Assembly (NCBI GenBank): GCA_022600195.1
Contig: JAHZKX010000059.1
Coordinates: 1-64,000 of the forward strand
Direction: 5' to 3'
DNA length: 64,000 nucleotides
Source of the DNA: Planctomycetota bacterium
GTDB lineage: Bacteria; Planctomycetota; Planctomycetia; Planctomycetales; Planctomycetaceae
In this document: positions 28,990 to 38,083 of the stretch, piece after piece
How the letters are laid out: each line of letters begins with the position of its first letter
Position numbering within the stretch: position 1 is the first letter of the stretch
Position numbers and translations under genes: made by a program
Notes under the pieces: model-generated
The model's input: only the letters and a program-made list of their open reading frames with translations
What the model was told of the DNA's origin: nothing
Databases searched by the model: none

Positions 28990-29634
28990 ATGTCCAGCTT
29001 CCGGAGTCGCGCCATTCAAAATCGATTCATGCAGATATTCACTTCCCGAGATCGGTTAAGCCAGCGAGATTTTGGTCTGGCGATTTTTCTGTTTACCATA
29101 GCCGTTCTTTTTCTGAGTGGTTTTCTCGCTTATGTGATCGTTCGCACCAATCTGAAAACCACTCACCAGGTGGCGGCTTTGGTAATCCCTCCGACACTCT
29201 GGTTGAGTACGGTACTATTACTGTTGGGGAGTTTTTTCATTCAGCGGGCAGTGTTCTTTGTCCGAAAAGAAAAGCAGCAGCAATTTCGAAATTGTCTGAA
29301 CCTGACGTTTCTTTTGGGTGGTGCATTTTTTGTGATTCAGGCGATCGGCCTGATTCATATTTTAAACCAACATTCGGAAATCTTACTGAGCGTGGCGCAG
29401 CTCAAAAACGCTTCTAATTTCCCCAGTAGTTATGGAGTTCTCTTCACCTTTGTCCTGCTGCACGCGCTTCATTTTTTTGTCGCCTTCGGAGTTCTGGGAG
29501 TGGTGATCTACAAGGCCTACCTGTATCAGTACGATCACGAATATCATTGGGGCGTCCATGCGTGTTCGATTGTGTGGCATTTTCTCGCGGTGGTTTGGGT
29601 CGTCATGTTATTGCTCTTCTGTTTTGTGGGATAA
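28990..29634 (+). CDS. Second cytochrome oxidase subunit III-like protein
   Basis: About 214 residues with five hydrophobic helices, ending in HWGVHACSIVWHFLAVVWVVMLLLFCFVG, which resembles the last helices of subunit III (conserved WHF/WHL, V-W-V). It lacks the extensions seen in coxC of this operon. The ATG at 28990 is preferred because AGG lies 6 nt upstream; the frame is open from 28957. It closes the respiratory cluster. It could be a second COX3-family subunit or an assembly factor; the family assignment is sound but the role is inferred. Confidence 0.75.
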   Translation: MSSFRSRAIQNRFMQIFTSRDRLSQRDFGLAIFLFTIAVLFLSGFLAYVIVRTNLKTTHQVAALVIPPTLWLSTVLLLLGSFFIQRAVFFVRKEKQQQFRNCLNLTFLLGGAFFVIQAIGLIHILNQHSEILLSVAQLKNASNFPSSYGVLFTFVLLHALHFFVAFGVLGVVIYKAYLYQYDHEYHWGVHACSIVWHFLAVVWVVMLLLFCFVG

Positions 29635-29863
29635 GTTGTTCGCTATGCAATGTTTATGGCTCAACTACTTACTCCGAAATGACAGGGTTTTCAGCACGAC
29701 TGAATGAGAATGATGACTTAAAGTGAAGTATTCGCGAGGATCATCTTCCGTGAACGGGAATCTCTATTTCCTCAGGTTGAGGGGGTTTACTAAAATGAGG
29801 GCCTGACGCGATTGTCTTCTGAACGGAAAATTCAGAATAATTTGGTATCTTATTTTGTTGGTG

Positions 29864-31588
29864 ATGATGCACGGTTCTTCCAGTCAAATCAATACTCAAG
29901 CAACTGAGGCGGAAGGTCGATCCAGCTTGTTGCGAATGGTGTTAGAATCCATTGTGTCACTGGCGATTGCCGTGATCCTTTTCAGGACCTTTCAGGCAGA
30001 AGGTTACATGATTTCCACCGGCTCAATGGCTCCTTCATTGCTGGGATACCATAAACAGGTCGTTTGTCCCCGGTGTGAATTCTCTTTTACCTATGGTGTG
30101 GCGTATGACGATTCGGTTTCCAACAACCGATTTCAGGCACACAATCATTCACATGGAGAAGCCCTGCATCAGGCCGGCCAGTATGCGACGTGTCCTAATT
30201 GCAGTACACACTCGATCGATTTGACCAATGTACCCCGCAATGAAGGCGACCAGTTACTCGTTTTTAAACATGCCTATTATCTGAAAGGACCAGAGCGCTG
30301 GGATGTTGCCGTCTTCCAGAATCCAACGAAACCCACACAAGCGTATGTGAAAAGAATCGTTGGGCTGCCAGGTGAATCAATCCAGGTCAAAGACGGAGAC
30401 TTGTATATCAACGGTAAAATTGAACGTAAGGATCTGAAAACGCAACGTGCGGTTCGGTTGCTGGTTTATGATCATCATTATCAACCAGAGGATGATGATT
30501 TTTTTCAACCCCGATGGACTCCCGTTGAAAACGAGGACGATACGGATTCCCACGACTCCCACTCCTGGACCTCGCACGGAGATCAATTTGTTTTTGATGC
30601 GACTAAGGGAGATCCATTAAACACTTCTGCCAGAACTCAATGGTCCTGGGTAAAGTATCAACACTGGATGCGAGAGGGAGGGCATTATTTCACACCCGTT
30701 GCTCTTAAGGAGTGGCCAGAGGAAATTGAAAGACCAGAACCAGTGTTTGGTCGCGTGCAATATGATGAGTTAAAAAAACAGCTCAGTTGCAAAGGCGCCA
30801 TGCCAGCAGAAGATTGTCATCGTTATCTGGATCAGACAGAAAATGAAGAATTCCGTTACGCGATGGCATTGCTTTATGAAAAATCACATGTCGCTCCGGT
30901 CATGGATCACTATGCTTACAATAGCGGATTGGAAAATCAGGAATCGACTCCCATTCACGATTTCATGTTTGAATGCGACCTGAATGTCATTTCAGGAGAG
31001 GGGGAGTTTGCGATTGAACTGTTCGACGGGCATCATCGCTTTCGGAATCTCATAAACTTCAAACAGGGGCAAGTCTCGCTTTATATTGATGACCAGAAAA
31101 AGGCGGTCCGTACGGGCAAGCTCCGCGGAGAGTTCAGATCGCAGGTTGCGACAGTTGAAATGTCATTGATGGATCGTCAGGTTTTGTTGGCCATCAATGG
31201 TCAATTGGTGTACCAGCCTCTGTTGTATGGTGTGAGCCCGAAACTGCGGGCAGAGATACGAGAGCCTGTTCGATTCGGCACGAACGCAGGGCGCTTAAAA
31301 TTGACCAATTTAAAACTCTATCGAGATATCCATTACACTCGCGGAAAAGCCCTGCATGGTGTTGATGAACCTTATCAGCTCGATGAACAGAGTTATTTCG
31401 TGCTCGGCGATAATAGCCCGGTTTCGTTGGACAGTCGGAGCTGGTCAGAGGGAAATGTTGATCATAAATACTTACTGGGAAAGCCTTTTCTAGTCCATTT
31501 ACCATCCAGGCAGGGTGAAGTGAAAATTGGGGATCATGTGGGTCACTTGCGCATTCCAGATTTCACCCGTATTCGCTATATTCATTAA
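29864..31588 (+). CDS. Enlarged signal peptidase I, paralog 1
   Basis: About 574 residues, far above the 200-330 usual for bacterial signal peptidase I. A membrane anchor (about 26-40) precedes the catalytic S54 (STGSMAPSLLG) and the general base K163 (YVKRIVGLPGES). The conserved GDNSPVSLDSRSW box is near 513-523. Between S54 and K163 are two CxxC pairs (C68/C71, C110/C113) that look like a zinc knuckle. Between K163 and GDNS lies a long insertion, its second half (about 330-490) resembling a LamG/concanavalin-like beta-sandwich (FMFECDLNVISGEGEFAIEL). The start is taken at the ATG at 29864; no clear Shine-Dalgarno sequence is seen. It is followed by a paralog. Confidence 0.85.
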   Translation: MMHGSSSQINTQATEAEGRSSLLRMVLESIVSLAIAVILFRTFQAEGYMISTGSMAPSLLGYHKQVVCPRCEFSFTYGVAYDDSVSNNRFQAHNHSHGEALHQAGQYATCPNCSTHSIDLTNVPRNEGDQLLVFKHAYYLKGPERWDVAVFQNPTKPTQAYVKRIVGLPGESIQVKDGDLYINGKIERKDLKTQRAVRLLVYDHHYQPEDDDFFQPRWTPVENEDDTDSHDSHSWTSHGDQFVFDATKGDPLNTSARTQWSWVKYQHWMREGGHYFTPVALKEWPEEIERPEPVFGRVQYDELKKQLSCKGAMPAEDCHRYLDQTENEEFRYAMALLYEKSHVAPVMDHYAYNSGLENQESTPIHDFMFECDLNVISGEGEFAIELFDGHHRFRNLINFKQGQVSLYIDDQKKAVRTGKLRGEFRSQVATVEMSLMDRQVLLAINGQLVYQPLLYGVSPKLRAEIREPVRFGTNAGRLKLTNLKLYRDIHYTRGKALHGVDEPYQLDEQSYFVLGDNSPVSLDSRSWSEGNVDHKYLLGKPFLVHLPSRQGEVKIGDHVGHLRIPDFTRIRYIH

Positions 31589-31737
31589 AGTCAAATGCTC
31601 ATTATTTGAGGAAAAATCTCTCAAAATTGATGGAAAATGATCATAAATCAAGCTTGGCAGCGAATCACCAGGTCTGACTTAAGATATCGACATGGTTTCA
31701 CGCTGTCACATCATCATTAATAAACAGGCCGTCTGAA

Positions 31738-33603
31738 ATGACAAGAAAAGCGGATAAAGCAAAAGCGAAAAAAAAACTGGTAGAACCAGATGAAAAAAAC
31801 AAACCCGCGGATGAAAAAGTCCGCGGCCGACATAATGAAATGCGTGACACGATCGAGTCGATCATCATTGCACTCGTTTTTGCGTTTGTTTTCCGTGCCT
31901 ATTCTGCGGAAGCGTTTGTGATTCCCACTGGGTCAATGGCGCCCACACTGTATGGTCGTCATAAAGAAATCAATTGCCCCGAGTGTAATGTGAAATACGC
32001 AGTCGGCGCCAGTGATGAGGTTGGAAAATCCGGGTATTACAGCCCCGGCTTGAATGTGACAGGGTCATACTGTCCCAACTGCCGCTACTATACTGATCTT
32101 CGAAAGGCTACACCTTTCACGGGAGATCGAATTATTGTCAATAAGTTTCCCTTTGAGTTTGGTGACCCTGACCGCTGGGATATTATCGTCTTCAAATACC
32201 CCGAAGAATCACAGACAAATTATATTAAGCGTCTGGTCGGTTTGCCCGGCGAAGAAATAAAAATTTCCCGCGGTGACGTCTATGCCAGAAAAAATGAAAA
32301 AGAACCATTTCAGATTCTGCGCAAGAATAATTTGCAGAAACAACTGGCAGTACAGCAATTGGTCTACGATGATGATTATCCACCCAGAGATATCCTGAAT
32401 GCAGGTTGGCCTGAACGCTGGTCGGTCATGACTCAGGTTGCTCCTGATCAAACGAAGTTTCAGGCAGCAAAGGAATCTGGCTGGGAAATCGACACTGAGT
32501 CGCGTGCTTATCAATTTCGGGACAGTACTTCGGACGCTTCTTCCGGGGATCTTCAGTGGTTGCGTTATCAGAATATTATCCCACTTCAAAAAGAGTGGCA
32601 GTTACTGCAGGAGAATCCGGAGCTATTTAAACAGGAGATACAGACATCTTCACCACGACCACGATTAATCAACGACTTTACTGCCTATAATCATTATTCA
32701 GGAGGGGATCCAAACAGAGACTATCTTTATGACTCGGTTCATTGGGTAGGCGATCTGACCCTCAGCTTTGACGTTGAGATTCAATCGGACGCTGGCGAAA
32801 TTCTTGTTGAACTCATGCGGGGCGATCGACATTATCGAGTTCGATTTGATATTCAGACGGGCCAGGCAAAACTCTATTACGTGGAAGATTTTCCTAATCC
32901 GGAACCCGTGGAAACAGAGTTGGCAACCGTCGAAACGGAACTCAAAGGCAAGGGCTCCCATTCAGTGATGTTTGCGAATGTTGACCAGAGGCTCTGTCTC
33001 TGGATTGATGGTTCAGAAGTAGATCTGGAAAACAAAACGGAATATCAACCACCCATATCTCCGGCACCCCGCGATGGTGATTTAGCTCCTGCGGGAATTG
33101 CTGGTCGGGGAACGGATTTTGTGGTTTCACATTTGTTACTCCAACGTGATCTTTACTACCGTGCAGCAAAACCTTATGAGCTGAAAGAGTATTCCGGGGA
33201 GAATAAGTTTCTATGGGATTTACTTTGGGATCCGGCAGCCTGGAGTCGTCAATATGAAAATAATCATCAACATGTTTTCTTTGAAAAATTAGCAGACGAT
33301 GAGTTTTTTGTACTGGGCGATAATTCCGCTCGTAGTGCGGATAGCCGCATGTGGGATAATAAACGAAATGCGGAACGGGCTCATGCGGTACCTCGCTCGG
33401 CTCTGGTAGGTAAAGCATTTATGATCTACTGGCCTCATGGAATTCCGTTTATGAATGACGGGCGCGGTTATTCTCCTGATATCGGGCCTTTTAAGAGATT
33501 TTTCTACCATCAAACCTCTCCAGGGAACTACCCCAGAGATCCGTATGCCAAGCTGTCTGTACCCTTTTATCCAAATGTATCTCGGATGAAACGAATTCGA
33601 TAG
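31738..33603 (+). CDS. Enlarged signal peptidase I, paralog 2
   Basis: A 621-residue paralog of the preceding gene with the same plan: a Lys-rich N-terminus, membrane anchor (about 38-55), catalytic S66 (IPTGSMAPTLYG), CxxC pairs C80/C83 and C112/C115, lysine K164 (YIKRLVGLPGEE), a long lectin-like insert (about 300-490, LTLSFDVEIQSDAGEILVEL) and the GDNSARSADSRMW box near 526. Both catalytic residues are intact, so it should cleave Sec signal peptides at the outer face of the inner membrane. The inserts are less alike than the catalytic parts, suggesting an old duplication. The gene start is clear, 149 nt downstream of paralog 1. Confidence 0.87.
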   Translation: MTRKADKAKAKKKLVEPDEKNKPADEKVRGRHNEMRDTIESIIIALVFAFVFRAYSAEAFVIPTGSMAPTLYGRHKEINCPECNVKYAVGASDEVGKSGYYSPGLNVTGSYCPNCRYYTDLRKATPFTGDRIIVNKFPFEFGDPDRWDIIVFKYPEESQTNYIKRLVGLPGEEIKISRGDVYARKNEKEPFQILRKNNLQKQLAVQQLVYDDDYPPRDILNAGWPERWSVMTQVAPDQTKFQAAKESGWEIDTESRAYQFRDSTSDASSGDLQWLRYQNIIPLQKEWQLLQENPELFKQEIQTSSPRPRLINDFTAYNHYSGGDPNRDYLYDSVHWVGDLTLSFDVEIQSDAGEILVELMRGDRHYRVRFDIQTGQAKLYYVEDFPNPEPVETELATVETELKGKGSHSVMFANVDQRLCLWIDGSEVDLENKTEYQPPISPAPRDGDLAPAGIAGRGTDFVVSHLLLQRDLYYRAAKPYELKEYSGENKFLWDLLWDPAAWSRQYENNHQHVFFEKLADDEFFVLGDNSARSADSRMWDNKRNAERAHAVPRSALVGKAFMIYWPHGIPFMNDGRGYSPDIGPFKRFFYHQTSPGNYPRDPYAKLSVPFYPNVSRMKRIR

Positions 33604-33718
33604 CAGTTCCATGACATCGAAATGTCTTATAAATCGCTCTTAAGCAGATTCATGGATTTTGGTAGAATGCTTCTGGAGAGTCTTCAGGTAAGCAAAATCG
33701 TCAAGGAGGACGTGTGTC

Positions 33719-34501
33719 ATGGCATTACTGGAATGTGTTGGGCTGGTCAAAGATTACCCCGGAAAACGCGCCGTTGATGGTGTCGATTTTTATGTCGAGC
33801 GCGGCGAAATTGTAGGACTTCTGGGACCAAACGGCGCCGGCAAGACAACCACTTTCCGTATGGCCTGCGGGATGGTTGCACCGACAAAAGGGCGAGTTTA
33901 TCTCGAAGAGACAGATGTCACGTCCTGGCCGATGTATAAACGTGCCCGACAGGGAATGGGATATCTTCCTCAAGATGAAAGTGTCTTTGTCAAACTTTCC
34001 ATCGAACAGAATATCTATGCCATCCTTGAATTTCTGGACTTAAACCGCAAACAACGCCACGATACCGTTGATCGTCTGCTGGATCAGTTCGGTTTGACTT
34101 CCAAGCGCAAGCAGATTGCCTCAACACTTTCCGGTGGAGAGCGAAGGCGTCTGGAGATTGCCCGTTGTCTGGCCAGTGCTCCCGAACTGATTTTGCTGGA
34201 TGAACCGTTCACCGGAATTGATCCCGTCACGATTCACGATATTCAGGATATAATTGCCGACCTGCGCGACAGCGGTATTTCGATTTTACTGACTGACCAC
34301 CGGGAACGTGAAACGCTAACAATTACAGATCGCAGTTATATTATCAGTGCCGGCCAGGTACTCGTCAGCGGAGACGCAGAGACAGTGCTGAGTGATGAAT
34401 CTGCACAGGCACTCTACTTTGGGAAGCGGTTCGACAAAGGTTCGATCATCGAAGGGCGAGAAGCCTTTGGTACACGCACATTTGACCGTGACGCGGCTTA
34501 G
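33719..34501 (+). CDS. lptB: LPS export ABC transporter ATPase LptB
   Basis: A 260-residue ABC ATPase with Walker A GPNGAGKTT (about 36-44), Q-loop GYLPQDESVF, signature LSGGERRRLEIARCLA, Walker B LILLDEP and switch His in LLTDHRERET. The phrase PQDESVFVKLSIEQNI and the H-loop DHRERETLTI are characteristic of LptB, which powers lipopolysaccharide extraction by LptFG. A strong AAGGAGG site lies 9 nt ahead of the ATG. The residues after about 230 are a short extension. No lptFG or lptA/lptC lies adjacent in this window. Confidence 0.9.
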   Translation: MALLECVGLVKDYPGKRAVDGVDFYVERGEIVGLLGPNGAGKTTTFRMACGMVAPTKGRVYLEETDVTSWPMYKRARQGMGYLPQDESVFVKLSIEQNIYAILEFLDLNRKQRHDTVDRLLDQFGLTSKRKQIASTLSGGERRRLEIARCLASAPELILLDEPFTGIDPVTIHDIQDIIADLRDSGISILLTDHRERETLTITDRSYIISAGQVLVSGDAETVLSDESAQALYFGKRFDKGSIIEGREAFGTRTFDRDAA

Positions 34502-34588
34502 TTTGAAGCCTGGCTGAATCTGCCGTGAGAGCGGTTGGTTGATTTCACAGGTTTGTATTGAGGATGCCTCGCGGAAGAGGCTCTCAGT

Positions 34589-35686
34589 CTAACTCAGGTA
34601 ACGACCGGGCTGCCATTTCAGGGCGGCTCTTCCGATACACATCGAATCTTCCAGGCGGTTCATACAAATTCCTGCTGCCGGCAGAAGAATGATATCTCCC
34701 TGATCCACGGGAGCATAACCATTCGCAAAAACCACTTCTTCGAGACGGGCCAGAATCGTGGGAATTGTCGAAGAGATGGAATTGCCATAGTAGGGCAGAT
34801 TATTGAGATAGTCGGCAGTGATCGGAATCTGGCGTGCTGCCGCGATCATTGCTTTCAATAATTTACCACTCGGCTGGTGGGGAGCGATCAGGATTCGTTC
34901 TCCTTCTCCGGCCACTTGTTTGTATGATTTCAAACAGGCTTCGAGCATCAAATCAACACCATTCAGGAAAACGGACTCACCATCCATATGCATGACAAGT
35001 TTATGTTCCGGACGCCCGCGAAAATCATACATATCGCCTTGTTCGGTCCAAAATAACGGGACCTCTTCTTTACGACGATCTGCGGGAATATATTCCGTTG
35101 CGGTTTCTACATGCAATAAGGAGTGGCCTGGTCCTCTCCAGAGAGTGGTTCCGGTAGCACCCGCAGAGACGATTCCACAAAATGCTTTATCGGACGAATC
35201 ATGCCAATGTTCAGGAGTTTCGACTGTGAGCAGTGGAATGTGCACGCCATCCGGAAGATCTTCCAGTAATTGCGAGGCACGGTTCAACAGCTCGATGAAA
35301 CCAACACAGCCATAATTTAAAGGAATAAATCGATCGGCGGGAATATTCAGCTCGGCTGAGAGCTGGTTACATAATTGGAGCGCTGATTGATGATTGGTGT
35401 GGGAATGACAGAGAAGAATCGCCGGGCATTCTGCCCATTCAAATCCAACCGTCATTTGCAGTTTCTCTGCAATGGCAACGGCAATATCAATGGGCGAAAG
35501 CTGAGGTTGAAGTAGTCGGCGCGTTTCGATCCCGGTGGAGCGACTAATCGCTTTCACACTGGAAAAGCCATCGGTGATTCCCTGATGAGAAAGTGCATAG
35601 ACTCGCTCATTATCTAGTAGTTCAAAAAGTTCATTATGATCTGCAAGATCTACTATTTCTGTAAGTGCAAATCCATTATCCTGCAT
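34589..35686 (-). CDS. FabH-like (KAS III) thiolase-fold enzyme
   Basis: A 365-residue protein with the catalytic triad of ketoacyl-ACP synthase III: C127 (LNYGCVGF), H270 (IAPHQPSGK) and N302 (YYGNSISSTIP). This triad suggests decarboxylating condensation of an acyl-CoA starter with a malonyl-ACP or a related thioester reaction. It is longer than FabH (about 320), with a divergent N-terminus (residues 1-55). It stands alone, convergent with lptB, with no fab cluster nearby, so it may serve a special lipid or secondary metabolite rather than housekeeping fatty acid synthesis. Confidence 0.75.
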   Translation of the reverse strand: MQDNGFALTEIVDLADHNELFELLDNERVYALSHQGITDGFSSVKAISRSTGIETRRLLQPQLSPIDIAVAIAEKLQMTVGFEWAECPAILLCHSHTNHQSALQLCNQLSAELNIPADRFIPLNYGCVGFIELLNRASQLLEDLPDGVHIPLLTVETPEHWHDSSDKAFCGIVSAGATGTTLWRGPGHSLLHVETATEYIPADRRKEEVPLFWTEQGDMYDFRGRPEHKLVMHMDGESVFLNGVDLMLEACLKSYKQVAGEGERILIAPHQPSGKLLKAMIAAARQIPITADYLNNLPYYGNSISSTIPTILARLEEVVFANGYAPVDQGDIILLPAAGICMNRLEDSMCIGRAALKWQPGRYLS

Positions 35687-35885
35687 AAAGTTATCCCAAC
35701 CTAATTATCGCAGAAAGGGAATCCATAACCCTAATCGACTGAGTATGGGCAACAATCGCCTAAAGTGCAATTGATTAGGAATAAATGAGGATAATTTTTT
35801 AGTAAGTCTAATCAAAATGATCGATCAGGTAGATTCCCATTCTGGTGAATCGGCATCTGATGGGAAAATGCATGTGATGATATGT

Positions 35886-36092
35886 TCAGAGGTTCCAGGA
35901 GAGGATCGCTAATAACGTCATTAAGACACCCATGATGATCAGGGCATAGAAGAAAAAGCGGATCGAACGTTGAATAATCACCTGAGGGATTTCATAGCGC
36001 GTCGCGTTATAGACCAGACTGATCACCGCCAGGAGCGGAATCAGGTAGATAATGGCATTGACCTGGTTCGCTAAGAGAAGTGGAATCGACAT
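35886..36092 (-). CDS. Small membrane protein, unknown
   Basis: A 68-residue protein with two helices (about 12-28, NAIIYLIPLLAVISLVY, and 46-64, FFYALIIMGVLMTLLAI) joined by a basic loop. It lies 58 nt downstream of the DUF6677-like gene on the same strand, suggesting one message. No known family is recognised. AAAGG lies about 10 nt before the ATG. Confidence 0.55.
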   Translation of the reverse strand: MSIPLLLANQVNAIIYLIPLLAVISLVYNATRYEIPQVIIQRSIRFFFYALIIMGVLMTLLAILSWNL

Positions 36093-36150
36093 GCTTGTGG
36101 TGCCTTTGCTTTATGAAACGCGCTGCTGCAAATTGTCTGCGAATCTGCTT

Positions 36151-37038
36151 TCAGGTCTTCGTTGGTGTGGGCTCATTGTCCGGGCTGGCGTTTTCTTCTT
36201 CGTCACCTCTTCCATAGGCGGGTCCATCGAAGGCATCCCAGATGACAAGTAGATTTAACAGGCCGGCAATCCAGGTAAATACGACGGCAAACTCATAACG
36301 TTTCCCCAGTTTTTTGTTGACGTCATCAAGTGCGTGATTCGTTAAAGGCATTTCAAACCAGTTAAGAAAAGGTCTGGGAATCGATCCTTCGATGTGGCCG
36401 GTATCGGTTCGGCGCCCGTCCACTTCACGCACGACAGCACATTCGAGCAATCGTCGTGAATCTCCCTTTAACTGTGGACCCATGCCGATCGGATCGGAAA
36501 GATTGAGTGTGTCGATAGGTTTATTATCCAGGGTGCCTTCAAAAGTGCCACTGATTTCGGGGCCAAACTCTCCAGGGATGGTCTTCAGCTTGATAATGCC
36601 ATCCAACTCACCACTGATGTTTTTGCCGTCATCACCACGATCCAGAAGTGTTCCCTGGAAAGGCGCCTCCAGAGGCATTTCCTGAGGGTAGGGGTGGGAA
36701 TCAAAGTATCTGGCATTGGCTCCATTGCGTGCGAGATTATCTGGATTCATTGCTTTATTATAGCGTGAAGTCTGAATCAAAGCCGGTAGGGCGGGTAGGC
36801 CGACTCCCACCTGTGCAAAATAGCCGAGATTTCGTTTACCTGGTTCTGACTGGTAATAGACGGTTTTCCAGTCTCCTAATGCCATACCGCAAAAAAAAGT
36901 ACTCATGATACAGAAGCAGTAGATGGCGGCTTTGAAGGTTCTACCTTGATAAAAGTGACCGGCGCCTGGAATGAGAAAAGCTAAAATCGCAGCGATCACT
37001 GGATTCTTCAGTTCAATTTGATTGTGACTGTCAGTCAT
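36151..37038 (-). CDS. DUF6677-like membrane protein
   Basis: About 295 residues. The N-terminus LKNPVIAAILAFLIPGAGHFYQGRTFKAAIY is a TM2-like/DUF6677 motif found in planctomycete proteins; a second helix follows (IYCFCIMSTFFCGMAL). The middle is a soluble periplasmic or cytosolic domain of unknown function and a last helix lies near 255-272 (FAVVFTWIAGLLNLLVIW). The ATG at 37038 is chosen over the in-frame GTG at 37056 because GAGGA lies 7 nt ahead of it, whereas AGAGGAA touches the GTG directly. The role is unknown. Confidence 0.7.
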   Translation of the reverse strand: MTDSHNQIELKNPVIAAILAFLIPGAGHFYQGRTFKAAIYCFCIMSTFFCGMALGDWKTVYYQSEPGKRNLGYFAQVGVGLPALPALIQTSRYNKAMNPDNLARNGANARYFDSHPYPQEMPLEAPFQGTLLDRGDDGKNISGELDGIIKLKTIPGEFGPEISGTFEGTLDNKPIDTLNLSDPIGMGPQLKGDSRRLLECAVVREVDGRRTDTGHIEGSIPRPFLNWFEMPLTNHALDDVNKKLGKRYEFAVVFTWIAGLLNLLVIWDAFDGPAYGRGDEEENASPDNEPTPTKT

Positions 37039-37300
37039 TTCAAGATCCTCAGGCACTTCCTCTGTTAAAAAGACACGTACAGGAATTTCGTTTCCCAGCG
37101 GTGGATATTAGCGGCAAAGTAAAAAAATCATAAGAGCACTCCGAGAAAGTGAGAACTTTCGGGTCTTTCTCTCTGCTGACCGTAGTATATCTCAACAGGA
37201 ATCCAAGTGACAGACTAACCTGAAGTCTTTGTTGTTTATGGAGTTGAGAATAGAGTCTCTCTTTATTCCAGAGGGAGGTTCTCCCATCATTATTTCAGAG

Positions 37301-38083
37301 TTACTGCTCTCCTTCAGCGCGTTTGGACCACCAGGGAAGACTGATTCCCCCATCAATGGTTGTGGTACTTCCCGTCATATAATCAGCATCGTGGCTGGAG
37401 AGAAATGTAACCAGTTTCCCGACTTCATTAGGACTTCCCAGTCGTTTCCAGGGAATATTTTCGGCACCTGCCTTCAGTTGTTCATCGCTAAAGAACTTTC
37501 GTTCTCCCGGTGTATCGATCCAGCCTGGATGAACGGTATTCACGCGAATTTTGTGAGGAGCGAATTCAATGGCAGCGGTTCGTGCCATATGGTCGATGGC
37601 CGCCTTTGCCATGTTATAAGCAGCCGACGTGGGGATCGCAATCACCGCATGAGGAGAACTGATCACCACGATTGCGCCTCCTTGATCCTGTTTGACCATT
37701 TGTGAAGCTGCTGCGCGAACACCAAAAAAGGCACCCCACATCGTGACATCAATGGTTCTTTTAAATCCTTCCATGTCCGCATCCAGAATCAGTTCACGAT
37801 CACTGTAAGCGGAATTTGAAACGAATATATCAAGGCTGCCAAATTCTTCTGCCACTTTTGCAACAGCCGCATCCACCGAGTGTTGATCAGCGACATCCGC
37901 CTGGATTGTGATCGCCTTCACACCGAATGATCGCGCCTCTTCGGCTGCCTCTTCTGCTTCTTCCGGGTGGGAGCGATAGTTGATGGCAACATTAGCTCCT
38001 TCTTTTGCCATTTCGATTGCGCAACCTCTTCCGATTCCACGGGATGCACCCGTCACGAGAGCATTTTGCCCTTCCAGTTTCAT
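37301..38083 (-). CDS. Short-chain dehydrogenase/reductase (glucose 1-dehydrogenase/FabG-like)
   Basis: A 260-residue classical SDR with the cofactor motif TGASRGIG (about 11-18), DVADQHSV for the adenine end, catalytic S142/S143, Y156 and K160 (YNMAK), and the C-terminal TGSTTTIDGG. NAD(P)-dependent oxidation or reduction of an alcohol, sugar or ketoacyl substrate is expected. The usual NNAG of classical SDRs is SNSAY here, a modest divergence. AAGGAAG lies ahead of the ATG. No operon partners point to the substrate. Confidence 0.88.
   Translation of the reverse strand: MKLEGQNALVTGASRGIGRGCAIEMAKEGANVAINYRSHPEEAEEAAEEARSFGVKAITIQADVADQHSVDAAVAKVAEEFGSLDIFVSNSAYSDRELILDADMEGFKRTIDVTMWGAFFGVRAAASQMVKQDQGGAIVVISSPHAVIAIPTSAAYNMAKAAIDHMARTAAIEFAPHKIRVNTVHPGWIDTPGERKFFSDEQLKAGAENIPWKRLGSPNEVGKLVTFLSSHDADYMTGSTTTIDGGISLPWWSKRAEGEQ

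Noticed and set aside
34560-34590. Hairpin between lptB and the FabH-like gene
   Set aside because: Only a 5-bp GCCTC/GAGGC stem with no T-run; too weak to call a terminator.
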